Assembly (NCBI RefSeq): GCF_001039355.2 | Contig: NW_019775958.1 | Span: 17,117 to 81,116 of the forward strand | From: Lingula anatina | Taxonomy: Eukaryota; Brachiopoda; Lingulata; Lingulida; Lingulidae | Direction: 5' to 3' | DNA: 64,000 nt | Part shown: positions 51,301-61,300 of the stretch, in pieces | Layout of the letters: each line of letters begins with the position of its first letter | How positions within the stretch are numbered: the first letter of the stretch is position 1 | The notes under the pieces: generated by a model | The model's database searches: none | Seen by the model: only the letters and a program-made list of their open reading frames with translations | Told to the model about the DNA's origin: nothing | Made by a program: the position numbers and the translations under genes

Positions 51301-54300
51301 TGTGCCAAAATTGTCTAAAAATTGGAAATTTTTGTAAAAACATACTTGTTTGTGCCAATTTTCAGAAACTACACAAACCTAAGCTCTCAAATTATAGTGA
51401 GGGGTTACAACTCGCAACTAGGGACTAGGAAGTGGTGTTTGTTTTTTTGTTCTCCATATGGTTTCATAGTGACACTATATCAAAAAAACAACATTGTGAA
51501 ATTCAGTGGTGATAACAAAAATGTGAAATAATCCAAAAATAGTAGAGATACACCAAAAGTTTCTGTAGAACTTGAATAGGTAGTCATGTACTGGCAATCT
51601 AACTGTAACCTTGAATTTGACCTTTGACCTACTTTTAACTGAACTGTACTTTTAAAGACTTGTGAAGATTCTTTTGTCTATAGCTACTTATATATGTCTG
51701 GTCTTACCAGTCAATATTTCATCTGCTTACAGTCAGACTTCATCAGGGAATGAGGTTGTGATAGGTGTGACAACCTATCACCCCCTCTGGTGTGCTATTT
51801 GGCCAGACCCCCCCCTCCTCTTGCCTGCCCCTCCGTTAGGAGTGAGAGGTAGAGGTTGAGTAGCTCGGTCTCATCATTCCGATTCAGCTTGGTCCCATGT
51901 AAGCAGATGCTGATTGCTTCAAGAACTTTATGGTGTAGGTCCCGTGGCTCTCTTTCAAAGATTTTTATGTCTTCTAGGTCTTCTGATGAAGTCTGACTGC
52001 AAGCAGACAAAATATTGGATGGTAAGACTTATTACAATAACATAGCTTATGAAATTGTTCTACACTGCAGTTTTCCAGCCCTTGTATCTCCAAAACTGGC
52101 AGAGATAAGCCCATAGTTACTATTGAACTTGAATAGGAAGTCACATATTGGCAATCTAACCGTAGCCTTGAAATTGACCATTGACCTATTTTCACCATGA
52201 ACTGAACTTTGCACATTTTCTGGTACTTATATCTCTGACACAATCAGAGATTTGCCCATAGGTTCTATTTGACTTGAAAAGAAGGTCATATTCTGGCAAA
52301 CTAACTGTGACCTTGAAATTGATCTTTGACCTACTTTTCATGATAAACTTAACTTTGCAAATTTTCTGGCCCTAGTATCCCCAAAACTGGCCGAGAAATG
52401 CCCATAGTTACTATTGAACTTGAATAGGAAGTCATATACCAGCAATCTAATTGTGACCTTTAAATTGACTTTTGACCTACTTTTCACCCTGAACTGCACC
52501 TATACAAATTTCCAGGCACCTATATTTACTATTGAACTTGGATTGGAAATCCTAAATTTAGGATCTTACTGCAACCTTGGATTTGACCTTTTACTTTTCC
52601 CCACAATTTTGTTGTAAATTGTAATTTTCTACAGAAAAATTGAGAGTTCTTGACTGCATTTTTGATTGCAAAGCCAAAATTGACACTGGAGGTGGTATCC
52701 CTTTTTTTTTTTCCATATAAATGCATTTACTCATCGCATCTCTGATCCTCTAGCTATCATTTCATTTTAGGCTAAAGTTTATCATTCAGGTGGATGAAAT
52801 GCCAGTAAATGCCATACTTTCTGATGTAACAGTTCATGGAGATATTGAAGTATGTGAACTTTGAGGTCACCAGTAATCATTTCATTTTAGGCTAAAGTTT
52901 ATCATTCAGGTGGATGAAATGCCAGTAAATGCCATACTTTCTGATGTAACAGTTCATGGAGATATTGAAGTATGTGAACTTTGAGGTCACCAGTAATCCT
53001 GCTTCTGCTGCAACTATACACAGGCTGCTGTATTCTGCTGCTACGTTAGACAGGTTGCTGCTATCACATATAGATACTGCATTGAATTTTAAATTGAAAT
53101 ATTCATCCATTGCAACTTGGTCTGCTGTCTGACATTTTAATCCTCACATGTATTATACAGTTAAAATCTCCATGAAAATCCTACAATAGTGCTACATGAA
53201 CTAGCAAATGAATGAGTTACAGGATTCAAATAATATCCATAATACTCCAACAATTTACGCATATATGATATTCTGATAAAAAAAGGTATAGTAGATATAT
53301 ACTTCTCATTCCTGATCACTGAAAAAAATGTACTATATATGCAGTTGTCATTTTGTGTCAGCACTATTCATGATATTGAATACAAACCCATGGGATGGTC
53401 TGTTAAATATGATGATATGTAAAGAAGTCATTTCACATATCTGTCTACATCATGCAGGAGACAAGGAGAACAGCCTTACTAGTACTTGCCCATCGGCATT
53501 TACTCTCCACTGACATATTGGTACTTATGGCCCCATTCAGAATAGGGGACTAACTAGTCTGAGGGTCAAATGTGGCAACCTACTACAAAGCTTGCCGTCT
53601 AATCTGCTAATAGACACTGAATAGATTCCACATGGGGAAGTATTCAGGTGGGTCGACCATATTTGACCCTTGGACTAGTGAGTCCACTGTTCTGAATGAA
53701 CCTTACAGCACTTAATGAATTACATTGTTATTTTGATTTTGCATACTTATAACAAACAAATACGTTTTCACTAATATTGACAACAGAACTATTTACAGGC
53801 ATTGGTTTGTATTTTCACTTCTGGTAAAAATAAAAAGAACTTGTGATTTCTTTTTTATGCATATTTTAAATTTCTACTGTATATATTAAGCATGTAAGTA
53901 ATCTGTGCTCTTATCCACTACCTGAGAGAGAGCATTACTGGCCTGAGAGGACACTGTTGTTTATACATGTCTAAGGTAAACCAAGTATGTTTGGTAGACT
54001 GTCATTGTTGAAAACCCAACTTTTACATAGTCAATTCATTGAAAAATCTGCATCAAATATCATGGTGTGTGTAATGTGGTCTGTTATCCAAATTTTGAGT
54101 TAACTTGTCAATAAGAATTTGGTAGTTTTTTTATGAAGTTTTTGCCGAGCAGCTGGAGGTTTTCGTATACCAGGGCCTCGTAACTCAAAAACATTGTGAA
54201 TAGCAATATCACCTTTTATTTCGAGGCAATTATATTGGGTGAGTTATGGAATCGAGATGCTTGCGCTCGGTTGCAATGCACAGTGCTTTTGAGTTACGGG

Positions 54301-55697
54301 GCCCAGCATGACAAGCTTGACCGTCACTTTGGCCCAACACGCGTTCTCTTTGTCTTGCCCCTTAACACACATCGGACAATAGATCTCCACCCATTTCCTT
54401 TCCATCTACGAGATATTTCCATGATTAAACAGAGGCATATCATCCTGACCTGAGGTGCAGTGCATGCCAGTTGCTTCATTTTTACGGACAGACAATATAT
54501 TTTTCAAATTATCAAAATGAGACAATTGAGTTTTGTTTTGTGGGGTTGCAAAGCACATCCCCCTTTTGTCAGAGAAAAGGAATTGATTAAGTAGGAAAAG
54601 GAGAGTGCATAGAAGCCAGCACTAGATCAGTTTCTTGTTGGCACATTGCATGTGTTGGATATAAATAGATGAATACGGCTGCATAAATTATCATTTAAAT
54701 TACCATGTACATCTTGTACATGAACCTTAAAGAATCTATCTCCCATTGATGAATGATTAGGTGATAGTAAAGCTAGTGTTACTAAGCTAGGTAATATGTA
54801 TGTGGAATCTGTTTTGGTTAAGCACAGTTCCAAATTACTATAATACTGTTGAAGAAAATTAAAGTAGTGTTGAAAAAAAAACTATTTGATATGTAGGCTG
54901 ATACATTCATAATGATTATTAGCCTAATTCTGTTAGGGTTATGTAAAAATAAGTTCCTTCAATATTCCTGATAAAATGACGTAAACATATATGTATATAA
55001 CCTACAAATCCAACCATATGTGCCAGAGTTTTAAATAAAAAAAATGAAATAAAAAAGAGAAAAAAAATGCTCCACTGTACCACTTTCATAATTTTTCCTG
55101 ACAAGAAACAATACTTTTTTTAGGCCTAGTTAATAAAAAATTGTGATGAATGTGGTGTTAACCATAAAATTGACAAAATCCTATTATTTTCTATGTATTA
55201 TTTTCCACATTTGACAGCTTTGCTGGTTTATATTATTATATTTCTAATGAGTAGTCTCAAGTATTTAATTCCCTTTCCTTTTGTCTTTGCCTTATAGTTA
55301 CTATTCTGGAGGCTACAAGTCGGAGGATGGAACTCTTATTCTTCATGACAAAAGTAACACGGTAAGACCTGTGATTAGAATTTTGAGCTGTAGTAGCAGG
55401 TACTTAGAATTTTAATTGCAAAATAAAGTTAAAGTGCTTAATCTTAATGTGGAAAAATTTTGGTAGTGTTTTCATCTACCTCATTCTAGGATCTGTATTT
55501 TCTGTCTTCAGGAATATTTGTCAGACATACCATCAGGCTTGCCAGGGTTTGAGGAATGCGGCATCAGTAGAAAGAAGCTGCAGAGTATTATAGACTTGGC
55601 ACCAATTTTCCTTCGAAATACTGCCGACGTAACTAATACAGAATTAGAACAGTCTTACTATGCTAAACCAATACCCCCTCAGCCAGTTCTTGTTTGA
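36394..55697 (+). CDS. NDUFA9: NDUFA9-like complex I subunit, 5'-incomplete gene
   Basis: Exons: 36394-36485, 36840-37041, 47037-47145, 47355-47437, 47649-47725, 47919-48023, 55298-55361, 55512-55697. Phases match throughout; 918 nt, 305 codons plus TGA. Landmarks: SNMVVNLIGQEVPDR, IASAARQAGIKTMVHFSAMG, YLGEQAVQNEFPDAVIVRPS (the acidic-FP-x-A-I/V-I/V-x-RPS block of NDUFA9), VSDLLDAVEVLMRDKSARGK, PHAYLLHDLVEYI and the C-terminal LPGFEECGI. NDUFA9 is an atypical short-chain dehydrogenase-fold subunit of mitochondrial complex I that binds NADPH structurally. The mitochondrial targeting sequence and the GxxGxxG Rossmann exon are not found; the human protein is 377 aa, so roughly 70-90 residues are missing. 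Duplicate exon copies lie at 33558-33759 and within 49236-51678. The 37-47 kb intron is packed with repeats. Confidence 0.87.
36740..37988 (+). repeat. Duplicated NDUFA9 block, copy B (exon in correct order)
   Basis: Partner of 33458-34705. Here the NYN exon (36840-37041) follows the PYD exon with compatible phase (2 nt plus 1 nt), so this copy was used in the gene model. Confidence 0.9.
38401..38720. promoter_or_regulatory. Promoter-like motif cluster inside the NDUFA9 intron
   Basis: Within about 300 bp: ACCGGAAGTG (ETS type, about 38445), TGACGTCA (CRE, 38461-38468), CACGTG (E-box, 38598-38603), GACCAATCAG (CCAAT box, about 38622) and AAAATGGCTGCC (YY1-like). The density is unusual for this AT-rich intron. 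It could be an enhancer, an internal promoter, or a displaced NDUFA9 promoter. Motif matches only. Confidence 0.3.
42266..43830. repeat. Tandem and nested repeats with TGACCTTTGACCT motifs
   Basis: Units of about 150 bp contain CTGTGACCTTGAAATTGACC, TTTGACCTACTTTTCAC, CCAAAACTGGCAGAGATA and CCCATAGTTACTATTGAAC. They flank a separate insertion-like segment (about 42545-43380) that starts CCCCATAGGGGAATAC, followed by CTT repeats, and ends GGGGAATCCTCCGCCACTGG. Related units lie at 49130-49200, 51575-51650 and 52080-52620. Confidence 0.8.
42545..43380. mobile_element. Probable non-autonomous insertion within the repeat array
   Basis: The segment begins GATTCCCCATAGGGGAATAC and ends with AGGGGAATCCTCCGCC, so GGGGAAT-type sequence occurs at both ends, and interrupts the DR1-type repeat array. 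No reading frame of note. The family is not identified. Confidence 0.4.
44030..44640. repeat. Tandem array with a perfect 115-bp duplication
   Basis: The string CTCCTAGACCATTGCATG opens two identical units with a 115-bp period (about 44036 and 44151). Two further diverged units start near 44305 and 44470. The perfect pair is recent. Confidence 0.85.
44830..46620 (+). repeat. Tandem ~330-bp repeat family, also inverted at 58500-60060
   Basis: GGCATTTTCAAGGTGTGA-type blocks with a following CATGGGCCTGAAGACC segment recur at 45546, 45883, 46202 and 46541 (spacing 337, 319, 339). A near-identical inverted block is at about 58636-58692 in a DNAI7 intron. No coding frame. Confidence 0.8.
46754..49223 (+). 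repeat. Duplicated NDUFA9 block, copy C (four exons)
   Basis: About 2.47 kb, nearly identical to copy D. It carries the exons 47037-47145, 47355-47437, 47649-47725 and 47919-48023 used in the model. Confidence 0.93.
49236..51678 (+). repeat. Duplicated NDUFA9 block, copy D (four exons), starting at an isolated n
   Basis: Begins directly after the n at 49235 with CCCTGTTTTACATTTATA, as copy C does at 46754. Intact duplicate exons: 49519-49627, 49837-49919, 50133-50209, 50403-50507. Coding differences seen against copy C (AAG/AAA, AAA/AAG, CAT/CAC, ATC/ATT) are all synonymous. The exon block starts in phase 0 and ends in phase 2, so splicing C into D would shift the frame. Interpreted as an unmerged allele. 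Confidence 0.93.
51700..52029 (-). mobile_element. Penelope-like/GIY-YIG retroelement 3' remnant
   Basis: Two arms of about 47 bp (51700-51746 and 51983-52029) are imperfect inverted repeats containing AGTCAGACTTCATCAG and CTGATGAAGTCTGACT. Between them the minus strand encodes a fragment with FEREPRDLHHKVLEAISI and LNRNDETELLNLYLSLL, resembling the C-terminal end of GIY-YIG endonuclease domains of Penelope-like elements. Only this tail is present. Confidence 0.6.
52756..52995. repeat. Perfect tandem duplication, 2 x 120 bp
   Basis: Two adjacent identical 120-bp units (52756-52875, 52876-52995), each starting ATCATTTCATTTTAGG and ending GAGGTCACCAGTA. The unit resembles an exon acceptor but does not fit the NDUFA9 phases. 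Confidence 0.95.
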
Positions 55698-56467
55698 CAA
55701 TTTAACCACTTATGCATATGTGGTCAGCAATTTGCTAAAAGACTTCATACAGTTTGTAGACGGTACCCAATTTGCTTAAAAAGAAGTATTTTAAAAGCAG
55801 TGCTTACAGTTGAAACTAGACGTTAATTTGTCCTGTTAGCATTTCTTATAATGCTCGATGTAAAAAATTCATTAATAAAAAGTTATCTTAGTTTACAGTC
55901 TCACTTTTTTCCAACTCGATATCACAAAAATTGAAATTCAAAGAAATTTATGTATTATAGAAAATTGTGATGAATGTGGTGTTAACCATAAAATTGACAA
56001 AATCCTATTATGGGATTTTCTTAGAACATGTTGCAATTCATACTGTAATGGCTAAAAGAAGAATCACTGACGTCTCATATATAGAATGATACTGATACCT
56101 GTAGTTTGGATAAGTAGTACAGAAAGGAAGAGAGGAACTATGCTTAAACTCCCAAATGTGTCGAAATGATTATTCCAAATTGGTACTAGTTAAAAACTTC
56201 TAAGTGATAACAAAATTGTAACTTTTAAAATACTTTTTATCAAACTATGATACAAATAGATGTGTACATTAAGGTTATAATTTGAGATGAAATATGAATC
56301 ATAAGGTGTTGGAATGTAGGCTGCATCACAAAGTCTGGCACAGTGTGCAATTATAAATTGCAGACAACTATATACAATGAAGATGAATTTAAGTTTAATT
56401 TCATGTCAACCTCTGTTTTTCAAAGCAAAATATCTTGCATTGTTGTTGAGCCTCCATTAGTTTCTTC
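55698..56467. other. Convergent intergenic interval NDUFA9 / DNAI7
   Basis: Holds the NDUFA9 3' UTR with AATAAA at 55874-55879 and the DNAI7 3' UTR on the other strand. A segment near 55963-56012 (TTGTGATGAATGTGGTGTTAACC) repeats 55141-55190 from the last long NDUFA9 intron. No further gene is seen. Confidence 0.7.
55874..55879 (+). promoter_or_regulatory. Candidate polyadenylation signal of NDUFA9
   Basis: AATAAA 177 bp after the stop codon on the coding strand, a usual distance. Confidence 0.55.
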
Positions 56468-58276
56468 CTATGCATAAGTCAGTACTTTCGTAGCAGAAAG
56501 CATAGTGCTGACCGTGTTGTAGAATTTATAGTTGGTGTCTTTTATTTTCTGCTGACCCTCAGCAGACAGTGCTTCCATCACAAGATGATACAAGTCAGCG
56601 TGGTACTGAAACGACAACATAAAATCATGATTTTCTCCGTCCAAACAAAATGCGACATAGTAATGTGATACAAACTCCCCCTGTTGCAGTCTTGTACAAC
56701 TAAACAATATTGCTTTAAAAATTTTCAACATAGGCTACATCATGCTTTTTCTTTATTTTCCCACAATTGAGTGAAAATTTGACGAATTCAAAGTTAAAAG
56801 AACAACAAAAATTCCCAATTGGGTTTGGTCTGCAATATTAATTTACATTTGTGCCATCAGCATGGTCATCTGAAAACTCTTCATCAAACTCGGACATTTT
56901 CAGTTTTATAGTCCTCTTCTTAGTAGCCATGAACAGTCCCCAGTCCTCCTAAAATTACAATAATAAAATTTGTTTACAATAAAATAAATGTTTTTAATAC
57001 ATACTGTAAATTATGTGGTATTAATAAAGTAACTGGAAAATTGATTTGTTTATAAAAATATTTTTAGATGCAATACTTGCCTCTAACAGGGGTTCATCTT
57101 TCATACACTCAGCCCCTTGGATGATTATCTTATCTCTGTCTGCTACTTCAGCATTCCACTTAGACCAAGAGTAGGCCATAGATGATGCAGTTATTGCCAT
57201 CTGCTGATACAGATTGGATTCTGTCACAGGATGCTAAAATGTGAATACAGTGGACTAGGTTACTTAAGGCAAAACATTGCTACAACAGACAAACTATTTT
57301 ACTGGAAAAAATGACCAGTATAAGTTCTAGAGTGCCTGATGTTTGGAACCTTATGGTTCATGTTTGTTACAAACCAAGTTGTGAGAACCATGATCAGAGT
57401 ATGCAAATAAATAAGTAAAAGTTAAGAAGCAATTGTGAGCAAAGAACGAAATGTGTCAATTATGAGTTAAACCTTGAGGATCTGAAATTAAACTTTCATC
57501 TAGTCCTTATTATTATTTTCAGTGCATTCTACTCAGTATAATCTGATGTTTTTACTGCTGCCTCATGTCTTAGAATATTTCTAATCAGGGCTGACATTAT
57601 AAGCTTTTCCTTTAAAAATATTATAGCCAATGTTTTATTCATAAGGTGCCTCAAAGAACCCTTTTAAATGTATCATATTAAGTGCTTACCTTATTCTGAA
57701 TGCTCACATATTTGGAAGAATCTTCAGCTGGGAATATGTTTATCCCAGCAGCCTTCAGAGCCTGATAAAACAATTACAAAACAATGAATATTACAGTTAA
57801 TAAAAGCTTGTCTTTGAATGAACAAAACAGTTCTGTATTACGCTGTAACTTCACCATTTTGTCCCTCTTTAAAGACAACTGCTTTAGAAATTATCAGAAA
57901 ATTGTTACCTTAATCAAATCTTGAGGAGACATCCATTTATTAAGCAAGTGTTGGAGTTCTGGTTTATCATCTGGTTTCCCTAGGCAGCACTTGTCCTCCT
58001 GTGAAGAAAATGGTGGATTGCATGACTTGATTTTTTATTTTAAATTGGCACTAAATGTTTTTATTTCAATGGCATTAACTATTAATGTTTACGCATACAT
58101 TTGTTCATATAAACTGCTATTCCAATTACATAAAAAACTTACTTATATATAAAGACAAAGTTTTTTGTTTTAATATTTTAAAGCTACTATCCATTTTGAA
58201 ATAATATGGCATAACATTTCCTGATACAAAAATTTTAAAAGCCATTAAAATACTGATGACTTAAGCATTGGTAAAA

Positions 58277-58347
<71 letters not shown>

Positions 58348-61300
58348 GTGTGATAAATATGCCAAAATGAGAATATAAACAAGGCAGCAAAGTCAAATAT
58401 ACAGACAACAAGAAAGAAAAATCCATTCAAGCTGGTTTGCCAATTTAAGCTGTATATCAATCATTCTTGTAAGTTACAAAGTGATAAGTAATACAGTTTT
58501 CCTTTTAGAGCATATGTAGTGGCAGCAAACAAAATTTTTATTCATTTTGATGCAATGTTACGTAATGCTTTACAGCTTATAATCACCATCAGTTTTAAAT
58601 TATGCACTGCAGGTAACAAAGATATCTGGAAATTGTGACTAGCAAAGGTCTTCAGGCCCATGGAAATTCAAAGTCACACCTTAAAAATGCCAATATGCAC
58701 CCAAGTACTGAAATGTTTTATTTTCATTTTCAACACTTACTACATAATACAGGATGACCAATTAACTTTCATTTTTACATGATCAATTAAAAAATTGTTA
58801 ATATGGGAAAAATGTCAATAAAACCATTTTATATGTCCAATTTGCTCCATTCTGAGATTCTGTATAGTGAAGGATTGAATCTGACAAACTGCACTTGTGA
58901 GTTTATTTCCATTTTGATGCTTTATTGCACAATACACAATGGCAGATTTACCATCATTTTTAAATAAGCAATATGCTAAATTGTTAAGATGCAAAATATG
59001 TCAAAGAACACTTTTACAAACATGATAAGTTCAATACTGAGATTATAACTTCAACAACAACAAAAAAAAAAAAAAAAACAATCAAGCTAATTTGATCTAT
59101 GTATCAGACCTTTAAATCAGTCCTGCAAGTTTCAAAACAAAATATGTCATGGTTTTCATTTTATTTGCATACCGGTGGTTAAAATATGCTGAAAAAAGAA
59201 AAAAAAAAGCTTAACTTTTGGAAAAATGGTCCGATCAGGCTGATTTTTGAACCTGACTTGTATTTCATACATATTTATCAGTTCTGTAAGTCTGAAGACA
59301 AAAGACAAAATGGACTTCATTTTATTTGTATAATGGTGGATAAAATATGCTGAAGAAAGCAAAAAAAAAAAAAAAAAAAACTTTGGAAAAATGGTCCAAC
59401 CTGGCTGCTTTTAGAACTCGACAAGAATTTAATGAAAATTCATTAGATTTGTAAAACTGAAGATAAAAGGTAAAACAGTTTTCATTTTATTTGTATAACG
59501 GTGCATAAAATATGCTGACAAAAAGAAAAGGAAATCTTTGCAACCCCACAAATGAAATTTGTGCAAAATTGCTCGTAAATAATAACTTCTGCTGACTCGT
59601 CACATCATAATATTTAGGATGATGAGTTTTATTGAATATTATATATATATTTTTTTTATCCCTAAGGCCATAACGTTTAATACAGACAACAATTTGCTAC
59701 ATTGTTGTTATTGTTAAAATGATTAGGATAATGAGGTTATATAATAAAAGCATCCTTGTTTGGCCAAATCAAGAACAATCGATAGTCTTTGTTGTCTTCT
59801 TTCTTGTTATGAATGGGACTATGAAAGTTTGTGGTACACTGGGATGGAGGAGACATAAAAAACAGTATATCTTTAAAAATGGTTCAATCAGGGTGATGTT
59901 CAAGTTTGACCTGTATTTTTTAAATATTCATCAGTTCTATAAGTTTGAAGACAAACGGTAAAACAATTTTCATTTAATTTGTATAACACTGAAAATGCAT
60001 GGCACCGATGCCAACGACATCAGTTATGTAAGTTTAAAGACAAAATGGTGTCTTTACATAAAAAAAATTAAACTTTACTGACATTATAAACCTTTTATTT
60101 TATCTGGTGTCCATTTTCATTTCTCTTTATGTTTTAAAAACAAAACCTTGTTAAAGCAACTTCTTTCATATGCAGTGATAAGTGTTAAACTTTTAAAATT
60201 TGCCATACTGTGTTCACTGTCACCAGTTACTCTGTACAATTTCTCTGCCTCCTACATGTAATACCTGCAAGACAACAATGGCCATCTATTACCTCTATTT
60301 CAATCTCCAGCTCCACTATAGCTGCTATCAACGTGAACAGAGCTTTGTTCATACCCCTGGGCCGAATTTCCCAAGACTGGAACGGCATATTCACATGTGA
60401 GTCTTGAAACAACCCAAATGTGGTGAAGTAATTGGTCTTGAAGGTCAGCATTTTGGTCTCTGAAAGGAAAGAAATTCTTCAAATTTCTGGTTGTATAAAT
60501 TTGGCTTACTTTTTCCTTCCAGTTCATAAGGCAAAGAAAAAAGCAGAAAATCTCAGTGCAAATATAATTTTACAGGTAATAATATAGTAATGGGTCTCTT
60601 TCTTTTTTCAAGTTATACTACTTTATTTATTATATCATAAAAAATATTATCTATTGCTATTTCAAATCCTATGCTGGCATTAAGTTGGGTTTAGTGGCAA
60701 TGATTTAACATAAGTATTCATTAATATGCATCTTTAATATCATTTACACAAAAAGCATGACTAGCCTTCATTATAGTTATTGTCACTGAATCCTTCTAGT
60801 CTCCATGTTTTAGTTGGAGCATCCCATCTAGCTACTTGAGGCTCTTCACAAAAGTATACATCTTGTGGAAGTCTGAAGTCAGATTGAAGAAAACAATATT
60901 ACTAGATTTATTTCTTAATATAAAAAATACAAAAAAAAACAAAAAAAACTTTCCCATGTGTCATCCCAATGGAGCCGAGATTTAATGACTGTACCCCCGC
61001 AGGGACGAAGCATGGGGAGGCGTGTGAGAGGCGGAGAGACTATTAAAAGATTAGGCATTTTTTCTTTCATGTACGTCCGCCATATTTAGTTCCAGGATTT
61101 GTAAAGCCATGGCTCAACTCGTTGTGAATGCGATCTTAAATTAGCAAGAAGCCCTGCAGTGTTAGATCCATCCAGCTAATTAATATGATGGGTTTATGGA
61201 AATGCAGTCAAGGTTACTAAACTCTAATTAAAAGATTATTTGCAGTGAATTATTTCTTAATTCCTTGCTAACATACCTCATTGAAATTGCAATAGGTGGC

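Noticed and set aside
46754-51678. True tandem exon duplication in NDUFA9
   Set aside because: Lone n at the join, synonymous-only coding differences and frame incompatibility fit unmerged alleles better; kept only as an alternative.
52767-52853. Extra NDUFA9 exon starting GLKFIIQVDEMP
   Set aside because: No donor gives the phase needed by exon 55298, and the direct join 48023-55298 is in phase and matches family order.
59719-59961. 80-codon + frame
   Set aside because: Lies in the inverted repeat family; no homology recognised.
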